Source: an uncultured bacterium
GTDB taxonomy: Bacteria > Planctomycetota > Phycisphaerae > Phycisphaerales > SM1A02
Assembly (NCBI GenBank): GCA_903914045.1
Contig: CAIWNO010000186.1
Location: 1 to 16,281, forward strand
DNA length: 16,281 nucleotides
Direction of reading: 5' to 3'
The notes beneath the pieces were generated by a model that had not been told where the DNA came from, made no database searches, and worked only from the letters and a program-made list of their open reading frames with translations. Positions 7,992 to 15,147 of this stretch are shown here, piece after piece (the first letter of the stretch is position 1; each line of letters opens with the position of its first letter). The position numbers were made by a program, and so were the translations under genes.

Positions 7992-10154
7992 ATGTCCCAA
8001 ATGCGCACGTCGAATCACAATTCAGCCATGATCAACAATGTCCGTGCCAGCGATGTTTTTGGAACGCTGACATTTTGCGGCGACACCATGCTCAAGCGTT
8101 TGCCAAGCGACGTGTACGCCAGCATTCAGCGCACCATTCATGATGGCCGCTCGCTTGATCCCGCAGTGGCCAACACTGTTGCCGTTGCAATGAAAGATTG
8201 GGCGGTTGAAAATGGCGCCACGCATTATTGCCATTGGTTTCAACCACTCACCGGCATGACGGCGGAAAAGCACGACGCCTTTCTTTCCATCTTGGGCGAC
8301 GGCACGGCGATTGAAAAACTTTCCGGCGAACAACTTATTCAAGGCGAACCAGACGCCAGCAGTTTTCCTTCCGGCGGAATTCGCGACACTTATGAGGCCC
8401 GCGGCTACACCGCGTGGGACGCCACAAGTCCAGCGTTTTTGCTGCGAAATCCAAGCGGCGTGACCACGCTCTGCATTCCAACCGCGTTCGTTAGTTGGAC
8501 CGGTGAGGCGCTGGATAAAAAAACTCCGCTGCTGCGCTCCATTCGCGCGGTGAACAATCAGGCGCTGCGTATTTTAAAATTCTTTGGCACCGACAATGGC
8601 GTGACGCAAGTCATCACCACGCTGGGTTGCGAACAGGAATATTTCCTGGTCGACCGCGAATTGTTCAACGAGCGTCTTGACTTGGTCATCACTGGCCGCA
8701 CGCTCATTGGTGCGCCCGCGCCCAAGGGCCATCAACTAGATGACCATTACTTTGGCGCCATTCCAGATCGCGTAATTAGTTTTATGACCGACGCCGAGAC
8801 GCGCTTGTTTGAACTTGGCATTCCAGTGAAGACGCGCCACAACGAAGTTGCCCCTGGTCAATATGAGATTGCGCCGACATACGAAAACGCGAACATTGCC
8901 GCCGACCATCAAATGTTGTGCATGCACATTCTGCGCATGACCGCGCGCGAGCATGGCTTTGAATGCTTGATTCACGAGAAGCCTTTCGCCGGCGTCAACG
9001 GCAGCGGCAAGCACAACAATTGGAGTTTGTCCACCAACACCGGCGTGAATTTGCTTGATCCACGCGAAGAAACGCACAACAATTTGCAGTTCCTCACGTT
9101 CTTGTGCGCCGTCATCCGCGCCATTGACACGCACGCCGATCTGCTTCGCGCCAGCATTGCCACGGCCGCCAACGACCATCGCTTGGGAGCCAATGAAGCG
9201 CCGCCTGCCATCATGAGTATTTATCTGGGCTCCATGCTCACGGACATTTTGGATCAACTTGATTCAGGCGCGCCCAAGAAAACAATTCGCGGTGGCAACT
9301 TGGATCTTGGCGAGAAGACGCTGCCACTTCTTCCACGCGCGGCCAGCGATCGCAATCGCACCAGTCCATTTGCGTTCACCGGCAACAAGTTTGAATTTCG
9401 CGCCGTGGGCAGCAGCCAAAGTGTGGCGTGGCCCAACACGGTTCTGAACACCATGATCGCCGAGAGCTTGGACTTTGTCGCCACGGAACTAGAAAAGAAA
9501 GCCGGCAAAAATCCATCCGAAGCGAAAATGGAAAGCACCGTGCGCAGCGTGCTGAAAGATATTGTCAAGAAGCACCGCCGCGTGTGCTTTGATGGCGACG
9601 GTTATTCAGAGGCCTGGCACAAGGAGGCCGCCAAGCGCGGTTTGCCCAACATGCAAAGCACCGCGGAATCTCTTCCCTGCTTTGACACAAAGAACGCGCG
9701 CGATTTGTTCGCCAAGTACCACGTGCTTTCCGCGGTTGAATTGCACGCCCGCTTTGAAGTGTTGATGGAAACCTATGTGAAGGTTGTTCGCATTGAGGCG
9801 CGCACGCTGATCACCATGGTGAAGAAGAGCGTGCTTCCAATCGCAAGCCAATGGCAAGCAACATTGGCCGACAATGTTGGCGCATGCCACGCGGCTGGCG
9901 TGGAGTGCCCAGAAGATGAGGCCGCGCTGAAGTCGTGGATGAAAAATGTCAGCAGTTTGCGCGCCGCGCTCTCCAGTCTGGAGCACGCCGAAAGCAAACA
10001 CATCGCCGACTATGCCAAGCACATGCGACAAGTGCGCGACGAAGTTGTGCCCGCCATGGCGCAAACTCGCCTGGCCTGCGACGCCATTGAACCGTGGGTT
10101 CCAAATGAACTTTGGACTCTTCCAACTTACGCCGAGATGTTGTTGAATCGCTAA
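7992..10154 (+). CDS. glnN: Glutamine synthetase type III
   Basis: Makes glutamine from glutamate, ammonium and ATP. The 720-residue length is right for GSIII, which is far longer than GSI (about 470) or GSII (about 350). Family motifs are visible: CEQEYFLVD (213-221), GRTLIGAPAPKGHQLDDHYF (235-254), NEVAPGQYEIAP (284-295), HEKPFAGVNGSGKHNNWS (328-345), NDHRLGANEAPPAI (394-407) and NRTSPFAFTGNKFEFR (455-470). These carry the metal, glutamate and nucleotide contacts. AGGA at 7982-7985, six bases before the ATG, supports the start. It has 170 bases of upstream DNA without a clear sigma-70 or sigma-54 promoter and its own terminator after it, so it is probably monocistronic. No PII or other nitrogen regulator is beside it. 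Confidence 0.96.
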   Translation: MSQMRTSNHNSAMINNVRASDVFGTLTFCGDTMLKRLPSDVYASIQRTIHDGRSLDPAVANTVAVAMKDWAVENGATHYCHWFQPLTGMTAEKHDAFLSILGDGTAIEKLSGEQLIQGEPDASSFPSGGIRDTYEARGYTAWDATSPAFLLRNPSGVTTLCIPTAFVSWTGEALDKKTPLLRSIRAVNNQALRILKFFGTDNGVTQVITTLGCEQEYFLVDRELFNERLDLVITGRTLIGAPAPKGHQLDDHYFGAIPDRVISFMTDAETRLFELGIPVKTRHNEVAPGQYEIAPTYENANIAADHQMLCMHILRMTAREHGFECLIHEKPFAGVNGSGKHNNWSLSTNTGVNLLDPREETHNNLQFLTFLCAVIRAIDTHADLLRASIATAANDHRLGANEAPPAIMSIYLGSMLTDILDQLDSGAPKKTIRGGNLDLGEKTLPLLPRAASDRNRTSPFAFTGNKFEFRAVGSSQSVAWPNTVLNTMIAESLDFVATELEKKAGKNPSEAKMESTVRSVLKDIVKKHRRVCFDGDGYSEAWHKEAAKRGLPNMQSTAESLPCFDTKNARDLFAKYHVLSAVELHARFEVLMETYVKVVRIEARTLITMVKKSVLPIASQWQATLADNVGACHAAGVECPEDEAALKSWMKNVSSLRAALSSLEHAESKHIADYAKHMRQVRDEVVPAMAQTRLACDAIEPWVPNELWTLPTYAEMLLNR

Positions 10155-10210
10155 ACCTGATTTATTTTGCGCTAGTTTAAACTTTTTCAGCACATTCCAT
10201 GAATTCTGAC

Positions 10211-10241
10211 ACGAACCCGCCCCTCAAGACGGGTTCGTTTT
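10211..10241 (+). terminator. Rho-independent terminator of glnN
   Basis: A perfect 9-bp stem, ACGAACCCG (10211-10219) with CGGGTTCGT (10230-10238), with a ten-base loop, followed by a TTTT run (10238-10241). It lies 57 bases past the glnN stop and 55 before the tig start, so it separates the two transcripts. TATACT at 10244-10249 just behind it could be a -10 box for tig, but no matching -35 box is seen. Confidence 0.8.
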
Positions 10242-10295
10242 CATATACTTTCCCACCCTCAAGCCTTCGCTTGAATTCATCAAAGAGAGATACCA

Positions 10296-11765
10296 ATGAG
10301 CACATCAGCCGCAACCGTCGAATCCAACCAGGTCAAAATTGAAGACGCGGGTCCTGCCCGCAAGAAAATCACGGTCACGGTTTCCGCCGACGCCGTGAAG
10401 GCGCGGCTTGAGACTGGCTTCGGCTCGCTGAAAAATGAAACCGCGCTTCCAGGATTTCGCAAAGGCCGCGCGCCGCGTGAACTTTTGCAGCGCCGCTTTG
10501 GCGACGCGCTCTTAAAGGAAACGCGCGATCAAATTTTGTCAGAGGCCTACGGTCAAGCCATCGAAGCCAACAAGTTGCAACCCGTGGGCAATCCAGAAAT
10601 GACTCCCGAGTGCCGCGATGTGGCGCTTGTGGTTGGCAAGCCTTTCATCTTCAGCATTGAAGTTGAAGTGGCGCCGGAATTCACGCTTCCAAATACTGAC
10701 GGCATTGAAGTCAAGCGCCCCATCTTTGAAATTAAGGATGAGCATGTCGATCTTGAAATTCGCCGCCAAGGCTATCGTTTTGGCAACGCGACCCGCATCC
10801 CTGGTCCATTCCAACCGCTTGATCGAATGTTGTGCGAAGTGAAGGCGTTTAAAAATGCCGACGCTGAACCGTTCTTCACCAATGATCGCGCGCTTGTGGT
10901 TGTGCCAGACACCTCCGATGAAGGCAAGGGTCAACTGCTCGGTCTTTTGATTGAAGACCTTGGTCCACGCGTGGAAGGCAAAAAAGTTGGCGATGCAATT
11001 ACTGTTGAAACAACCGGTCCCGATCAACATGAGCGCGAGGATTTGCGCGGCGCCAAAATTCGCGTTGAACTTGTGGTGAAAGACGCGGATCGAATTGAGC
11101 CGCTGACCGAGCAAGGACTGGCTGAAAAACTTTCGCTTGACACCATTGACAATCTCAAGGGTCAAGTGCGTTTGGCGCTGGAACGTCAACGCGATTCCGA
11201 GCAGAAATCCGCCGAAAGAGAGCAGGTTTACACCTTCTTGGCGCAAGCCGTTGACTTCCCGCTTCCGGAAAAAATGAGCCAGGCGCAAAGCACTCGCAAC
11301 GTTGAAATGGCGCGCATGGATTTGCTGCAACGCGGCGTGGATCCAAACGATGTCGAAACCAAACTGGCCGAGATTCGTGGCGAGAGCGAAGCCAACACGC
11401 GCAAGCGCTTGAAGTTGTTCTTCATTCTTGCGCGCCTTGCCGAAGAGATGAAGATTGATGTCACCGAAGCCGAACTCAATGGCCGCATCGCGGGCATTGC
11501 AATGCAACGCGGCACGCGCCCCGATCAACTTCGCAATGAAATTGAGAAGGCTGGCAAGTTGGGTGAACTCGCACACTCCATTCGTGAGCACAAAACCGCG
11601 GATCGAATTTTGGAGAAGGCCAAGTTCATTGATGTTCCCGCCGAGGAATGGAATGAGCAACAGAACAAGGAAGTTTCATCCAAGCGCGCTGACGCAAAGA
11701 GCGCTGGCGCAAAGAGCGCCGCTTCCGTTGACAAGCCCGCGAAAAGTTCCAAAGCCAAGAAATAA
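10296..11765 (+). CDS. tig: Trigger factor
   Basis: Ribosome-bound chaperone that meets nascent chains at the exit tunnel. The ribosome-docking signature GFRKGRAP is at residues 53-60. After it come a divergent FKBP-like middle domain (about 165-265) and a helical C-terminal substrate arm (about 270-450). Length is 489 residues, somewhat longer than the usual 430-450. The extra length includes a C-terminal tail rich in Lys, Ala and Ser (from about 460) that looks disordered and basic. A purine-rich AAAGAGAGA lies ahead of the ATG and is a weak ribosome binding site. A short gene starts 16 bases after its stop, so the two are likely cotranscribed, and clpX follows. Confidence 0.94.
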   Translation: MSTSAATVESNQVKIEDAGPARKKITVTVSADAVKARLETGFGSLKNETALPGFRKGRAPRELLQRRFGDALLKETRDQILSEAYGQAIEANKLQPVGNPEMTPECRDVALVVGKPFIFSIEVEVAPEFTLPNTDGIEVKRPIFEIKDEHVDLEIRRQGYRFGNATRIPGPFQPLDRMLCEVKAFKNADAEPFFTNDRALVVVPDTSDEGKGQLLGLLIEDLGPRVEGKKVGDAITVETTGPDQHEREDLRGAKIRVELVVKDADRIEPLTEQGLAEKLSLDTIDNLKGQVRLALERQRDSEQKSAEREQVYTFLAQAVDFPLPEKMSQAQSTRNVEMARMDLLQRGVDPNDVETKLAEIRGESEANTRKRLKLFFILARLAEEMKIDVTEAELNGRIAGIAMQRGTRPDQLRNEIEKAGKLGELAHSIREHKTADRILEKAKFIDVPAEEWNEQQNKEVSSKRADAKSAGAKSAASVDKPAKSSKAKK

Positions 11766-11781
11766 TTTCCAGGTATAGACC

Positions 11782-12150
11782 GTGCGCATCACACTGGCCG
11801 CGAGTGATTTGTTCACCCAGATTGCCCCGTGGCTTGGCGCTCTTGTGGTAGTGGCGGTGGTTGGTGGCTTGATTATCAGCGCGGCGCGGCGAAACTTGAC
11901 CAACAAGTCAAGCGATCATGCCTCAAGCGGTTTTACGTTGGCGGATCTTCGCCGCTTGAAAGAGCGCGGCGAAATGGACCAAGCGCAATACGAACGCGCC
12001 AAGGCCGCGTTGATGAATTCACCTGAAATGCGGCGTCATATCTCGCAAGTGACAGGCACCGCATTGAGCACGAAAGCGCCTGGAAAAGAATCGGCAAAAG
12101 TGAGCGCAGACAAAACATCTCAACCACCACCCGCGCCGCCTGGACCATGA
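11782..12150 (+). CDS. One-TM protein with SHOCT-like motif
   Basis: A 122-residue protein of unknown function. Residues about 14-34 are one hydrophobic membrane helix followed by a basic AARR, which suggests that the C-terminal part faces the cytosol. Residues 50-78, FTLADLRRLKERGEMDQAQY and on, resemble the short SHOCT domain (pattern L..L..L.+.G.....E++..K..L) often found at the ends of membrane or oligomerising proteins. The C-terminus is rich in Pro, Ala and Lys. Start GTG at 11782 has AGG at 11771-11773, eight bases upstream. It is 16 bases after tig and sits in the place where clpP is found in many genomes. A role with trigger factor or ClpX is guesswork. Confidence 0.75.
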   Translation: MRITLAASDLFTQIAPWLGALVVVAVVGGLIISAARRNLTNKSSDHASSGFTLADLRRLKERGEMDQAQYERAKAALMNSPEMRRHISQVTGTALSTKAPGKESAKVSADKTSQPPPAPPGP

Positions 12151-12298
12151 GCGGGCCAATCCAAGGGCGCCCCTGCCTTCGCGGCGCGCAGACCGCAGCA
12201 ATTCACGGCATCAACTCCGCATCCATACGTCCTCGGTCCAATAAGAACCTCACGTTCCGATCATTCCGTCTTGCCATTCAATTTCCAATCAAGAGTCA

Positions 12299-12326
12299 TT
12301 GACCTTGTAGACTGTTGTGACATAAT
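12299..12326 (+). promoter_or_regulatory. Sigma-70-type promoter of clpX
   Basis: TTGACC (12299-12304, five of six matches) and CATAAT (12321-12326, five of six) are separated by 16 bases. The predicted start of transcription, near 12333, leaves a leader of about 24 bases before the clpX ATG. It lies in the 206-base gap after the SHOCT-like gene, so clpX can be expressed without tig. Confidence 0.6.
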
Positions 12327-12356
12327 CAATTCACCTCTTCTTCGACGCCACACAAT

Positions 12357-13838
12357 ATGAATTCAAAATCACAACCACAATCGTCTCGCTCGCAGCTTGA
12401 ACCACGCAACGCCGGAGGTTCTGGCCGCAACAAACGCGATGGAATGGATTTGACATCTGGATCGGGCAGCGGCGGAAATTCTGGTGGTTCTGGTGGTGGA
12501 AATTCTGGTGGTTCTGGTGGCGGAAACTCTGGCGGTGGTTCTGGAAACGGTTCAGGCGGACCAACTGGCGGCGATGGCACTGGCTTCAAAGGCCGCAAAG
12601 TCACCACATGCAGTTTCTGCGGCAAGACCAGCCGCGAAGTTGGACCCATGGTTGAAGGTCCAAGCGATGTCTACATTTGCTCCAACTGCACCGACCTGTG
12701 TCAAAATATTTTCAAACAAGAAACGCGCCGCGTGCGTGGGTCGCGTCCACAGTTTGGACAAATTCCAACTCCGCGCACCATCAAGGAATTTCTGGATCAA
12801 TATGTCATTGGACAAGATCTGGCCAAGCGATCGCTGGCCGTCGCGGTGCACAATCATTACAAGCGCCTCACGCAAATTGACGCCGAGAACGCCACGGTGG
12901 AATTGGACAAGAGCAACGTGATGTTGGTTGGTCCAACCGGCACTGGAAAAACGCTGCTGGCCCGCACATTGGCGCGTATTTTAAATGTTCCATTTGCCAT
13001 TGGCGACGCCACCACATTGACCGAGGCCGGCTACGTGGGCGAGGATGTTGAAAATCTTCTGCTGAAATTGTTGCAAGCCGCCGACTTTGATTTGGAGAGC
13101 GCGCAACGCGGAATTATTTACATTGACGAGATCGACAAGATTGGAAAGACCAATCAAAATGTCTCCATTACCCGCGACGTCAGCGGTGAAGGCGTGCAAC
13201 AAAGTTTGCTGAAGATGCTTGAAGGCACCGTGGCCAATGTTCCTCCGCAAGGCGGGCGCAAGCACCCCGAGCAACAATACATTCAGATGGACACCACGCA
13301 CATTCTGTTTATTTGCGGCGGCAGTTTCAATGGCATTGAAAATATTGTGAAGAAGCGAATTGGCCAACGCCGCATTGGTTTCTCCAATGATGTCGCCAGC
13401 ACCAACCACGAAGCCGAAGTTGCCGCGTTGTTAACGCAACTCACTCCGGATGACATTCTTGAATATGGAATGATTCCCGAACTTGTTGGACGCCTGCCAA
13501 TTCTTTGCCCGCTCATGCCGCTTGATCGCAAGGCCATGATTAACATTTTGACCGAGCCAAAGAACGCGCTGATCAAGCAATTTCAGCACTTTTTCCGCTT
13601 GGAGAACGCCGATCTAGTCTTCACGCAAGACGCGCTTGAACTTATTTCCGATCGCGCCTTGCAAAGAAAAACCGGAGCACGTGCCCTGCGCGCCGTGCTT
13701 GATGAAATTCTGCTTGAGATGATGTACCACTTGCCAGAAATGGACAACGTGAACGCTGTCTACACCATCACCGCTAAGGCGATCTTGGACAAGTCATCAC
13801 TGAAAGCGATTCGCCATTTGTCCAAAGAATCCGCCTAA
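12357..13838 (+). CDS. clpX: ATP-dependent Clp protease ATPase subunit ClpX
   Basis: AAA+ unfoldase that feeds proteins to ClpP. The zinc-binding domain has C85, C88, C108 and C111. The ATPase has Walker A GPTGTGKT (192-199), pore loop GYVGE (225-229), Walker B IIYIDE (253-258), the RKH loop (301-303) and sensor 2 GARALR. An IGF tripeptide (340-342) is in the ClpP-docking loop, so a ClpP partner is expected although no clpP is in the window. The protein has 493 residues. Its zinc domain starts only at about residue 80, after a Gly/Ser/Asn-rich low-complexity stretch (about 33-75) encoded by a 24-base tandem repeat. The ATG at 12357 has no Shine-Dalgarno site. An in-frame ATG encoding M30 could be an alternative start but would still keep the Gly-rich tract. 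Confidence 0.96.
   Translation: MNSKSQPQSSRSQLEPRNAGGSGRNKRDGMDLTSGSGSGGNSGGSGGGNSGGSGGGNSGGGSGNGSGGPTGGDGTGFKGRKVTTCSFCGKTSREVGPMVEGPSDVYICSNCTDLCQNIFKQETRRVRGSRPQFGQIPTPRTIKEFLDQYVIGQDLAKRSLAVAVHNHYKRLTQIDAENATVELDKSNVMLVGPTGTGKTLLARTLARILNVPFAIGDATTLTEAGYVGEDVENLLLKLLQAADFDLESAQRGIIYIDEIDKIGKTNQNVSITRDVSGEGVQQSLLKMLEGTVANVPPQGGRKHPEQQYIQMDTTHILFICGGSFNGIENIVKKRIGQRRIGFSNDVASTNHEAEVAALLTQLTPDDILEYGMIPELVGRLPILCPLMPLDRKAMINILTEPKNALIKQFQHFFRLENADLVFTQDALELISDRALQRKTGARALRAVLDEILLEMMYHLPEMDNVNAVYTITAKAILDKSSLKAIRHLSKESA
12474..12545 (+). repeat. 24-base tandem repeat inside clpX
   Basis: Two almost identical 24-base units (12474-12497 and 12498-12521, differing only at the last base) are followed by a degenerate third copy to about 12545 that contains an extra GGT. 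Each unit is in frame and encodes GNSGGSGG. It makes up the core of the low-complexity N-terminal linker of ClpX. Such repeats can change copy number by slippage without breaking the frame. Confidence 0.85.
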
Positions 13839-13840
13839 GC

Positions 13841-14335
13841 ATGTCGGTATCTACGCGGCCGTGGAAAGAAATCCATTCGCGGATTCTATTTTACATGTCC
13901 AATATGGACAGGCCTGCGCAAACGCGTCAGCACTACATGGACATGTTCATTGCGGCGGCGTGGCCTTGTCTTACGAATCATGGCGTAAGTTGGATTGGTT
14001 TTTATCAAGCCGACCTTGCATGGCCACACACAACGTGCATGACGCTTGCCGCGCGCGAACCGAAACCCGCTTGCAGTCCAATTGGTTTGCATGGCGCGTG
14101 CGGACAATCTTTCACATCAGCAAAGCCACTGGTGGTGAAAGATGTTGCCCAGCTTGGCGCTGGCTACATTGCGTGCGACCCACGTGACAAAAGCGAGTTG
14201 GTTGTGCCCTGCTTGGATAGCGCGGGCACGGCCTGGGGCGTGATTGACCTTGACAGCTTTGACCTGGGCAGTTTTGATGACGTTGACGCGCTCAACGTGG
14301 CCAATTTGCTTCAACTTGCCCGCCTGAGCTTGTAA
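13841..14335 (+). CDS. GAF-domain protein, free methionine-(R)-sulfoxide reductase-like
   Basis: A 164-residue single GAF domain. Motifs WIGFYQ (51-56), GACGQSF (85-91), GYIACDPRDKSELVVP (108-123) and WGVIDLDS (132-139) follow the fRMsr (MsrC/YebR) pattern. The three cysteines of that enzyme have counterparts at C78, C87 and C112 (E. coli C84, C94, C118, from memory), with nearly the same spacing, so a reductase for free Met-R-sulfoxide is plausible. Other GAF proteins cannot be fully excluded. It starts two bases after the clpX stop codon with no Shine-Dalgarno site, so it is almost surely in the clpX transcript. No signal peptide; cytoplasmic. Confidence 0.8.
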   Translation: MSVSTRPWKEIHSRILFYMSNMDRPAQTRQHYMDMFIAAAWPCLTNHGVSWIGFYQADLAWPHTTCMTLAAREPKPACSPIGLHGACGQSFTSAKPLVVKDVAQLGAGYIACDPRDKSELVVPCLDSAGTAWGVIDLDSFDLGSFDDVDALNVANLLQLARLSL

Positions 14336-14370
14336 ATGTGAAATCTTGAGCGCAAAATATCTTCCCGCCC

Positions 14371-14399
14371 TTGCACAAAAGTGGCTTTATTTGTAAACT
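14371..14399 (+). promoter_or_regulatory. Candidate promoter of rpmB
   Basis: TTGCAC (14371-14376) and TAAACT (14394-14399) are separated by exactly 17 bases. Each hexamer matches the consensus only in part (three and four of six). The predicted start near 14406 leaves a short leader in which CAGGAG (14413-14418) is the ribosome binding site, eight bases before the ATG. Confidence 0.4.
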
Positions 14400-14426
14400 C
14401 ATCGACCCAACTCAGGAGATTGAAAC

Positions 14427-14705
14427 ATGCCACGCGTCTGCTATTTCACCGGATCAAAAACAACTTCTGGAAATGTTCTCAAGCGTCGCGGCAAAGCCAA
14501 GCACCTTGGTGGCGTTGGTATTAAAACAACCAGCGTAAAAAAGCGCACTTTCAAGCCTAATTTGCAAAATGTCACGGCCGTCATTGATGGCAAACCAATG
14601 CGCATCAAGGCTAGTGTTCGCGCCATTCGAACTGGACTTGTTGAGAAACCACTGCGCCGCAAGTTCGTGTACACGCGTCCACGAAAAGCCGCCGCCGCTG
14701 GTTGA
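14427..14705 (+). CDS. rpmB: 50S ribosomal protein L28
   Basis: Large-subunit ribosomal protein. The N-terminus MPRVCYFTGSKTTSGN and the PNLQ motif (44-47), followed by a basic beta-rich part and a helix at about 60-72, are typical of L28. Length is 92 residues against 78 in E. coli. About ten extra residues lie before PNLQ (the GKAKHLGGVGIKTTS part), a form I associate with Planctomycetes and relatives, and the C-terminus adds a basic and Ala-rich tail. Only one Cys (C5) is present, so the zinc-binding form is not supported. Start is supported by CAGGAG eight bases upstream. It stands alone, not with rpmG as in E. coli. Confidence 0.93.
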   Translation: MPRVCYFTGSKTTSGNVLKRRGKAKHLGGVGIKTTSVKKRTFKPNLQNVTAVIDGKPMRIKASVRAIRTGLVEKPLRRKFVYTRPRKAAAAG

Positions 14706-14714
14706 CTTCTAAAC

Positions 14715-14763
14715 TAGACCGCAATCTCAAGCCTTTTACACGGTCTATAACGCCGTATTTTTT
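14715..14763 (+). terminator. Weak terminator candidate after rpmB
   Basis: TAGACCG (14715-14721) pairs with CGGTCTA (14741-14747) over seven bases, with a 19-base loop. An alternative small stem ACGG/CCGT (14740-14743 with 14753-14756) leads almost directly into a T6 run (14758-14763). Either could end the rpmB transcript, but neither is a strong intrinsic terminator. Confidence 0.35.
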
Positions 14764-14813
14764 CAATTGTTAATATTTATCACTGTATTTCAGAGATTTT
14801 TAGGAATTATCAA

Positions 14814-14841
14814 TTGACTTCCTAGAAATTTGGCGTAACTT
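14814..14841 (+). promoter_or_regulatory. Candidate promoter in the rpmB-dnaG gap
   Basis: TTGACT (14814-14819, five of six) and TAACTT (14836-14841, three of six) are spaced by 16 bases. The predicted start at about 14847-14848 coincides with the 5' end of a long-range stem (14847-14856 with 14926-14943), which is the reason for listing it despite the poor -10 box. It could serve a small RNA, dnaG, or both. Confidence 0.3.
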
Positions 14842-14846
14842 TCCTC

Positions 14847-15008
14847 GTCCCTCGGCGCTAAAGGCTTCGATGAATACGCAGGATCAAGGTTGATCCACGA
14901 ACGCGTTTCACAAGCAAACCTGCCAGCCGAGCGAATTGTGGACCCAATTTGAAGGTCCGTTTGGTCCGGTGGTTTAAAGTCTTGAATGCGTGCATTCACG
15001 AATTTTTT
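14847..15008 (+). ncRNA. Candidate structured small RNA between rpmB and dnaG
   Basis: No convincing coding frame. Several complementary segments nest. GTCC (14847-14850) pairs with GGAC (14940-14943). CTCGGC (14851-14856) pairs with GCCGAG (14926-14931). Inside lies a perfect GGATCA/TGATCC hairpin with loop AGGT (14881-14896). GGACC (14940-14944) could instead pair with GGTCC at 14954-14958 or 14963-14967. The palindrome TGAATGC-GT-GCATTCA (14983-14998) is followed four bases later by T6 (15003-15008), which looks like a terminator. Together with the promoter candidate this gives an RNA of about 162 bases. It does not match the conserved cores of SRP RNA, 6S, tmRNA or RNase P that I know. 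The alternative is that it forms the first part of the dnaG leader. Confidence 0.3.
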
Positions 15009-15021
15009 CCACAGGAAAGTG

Positions 15022-15115
15022 CCGCATGATGACTCTCATCTGCGGAAGTTGTGCAAGGTCGCGGCTTTGCAAAACTCTCGGTAGTTCCGCGGCAATTCCC
15101 ATGGATGGGCCTTGC
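15022..15115 (+). other. Three consecutive hairpins ahead of dnaG
   Basis: Hairpin 1: CCGCA (15022-15026) and GATGA (15028-15032) pair with TCATC (15036-15040) and TGCGG (15041-15045), ten pairs with one bulged T and a CTC loop. Hairpin 2: TGCAAGG (15052-15058) pairs with CTTTGCA (15065-15071) with one G-U pair. Hairpin 3: GCAA plus CCCAT (15092-15095, 15098-15102) pairs with ATGGG plus TTGC (15105-15109, 15112-15115) across a TT/CC internal loop. They end 32 bases before the dnaG ATG, which suits a structured 5' leader that could affect translation or message decay. No known riboswitch core is recognised. Confidence 0.45.
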
Positions 15116-15147
15116 GTTGCAGGTGGTTCTTTCACTGAAAGTAAACA

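Noticed and set aside
10539..11660. Long open frame of 373 codons on the minus strand, antisense to tig
   Set aside because: It mirrors the codon pattern of the trigger factor gene, has no recognisable domain, and tig is beyond doubt on the other strand.
12474..12545. CRISPR-like short repeats
   Set aside because: The units are contiguous, in frame, and encode a Gly/Ser linker inside clpX; there are no spacers.
14855..14875. GGCTTCGATGAA, loosely like the 5' end of tmRNA
   Set aside because: The TTCGACGG core is not matched, no tag-peptide frame is present and no tRNA-like 3' end is seen.
14790..14999. Open frame of 69 codons on the minus strand between rpmB and dnaG
   Set aside because: No ribosome binding site or known domain, and it is covered by nested inverted repeats that explain the sequence better as RNA. 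A conserved small protein is not fully excluded; a protein search would tell.
15011..15025. ACAGGAAAGTGCC, similar to the conserved P4 region of RNase P RNA
   Set aside because: The other conserved parts of RNase P RNA were not found at the expected distances on either strand.
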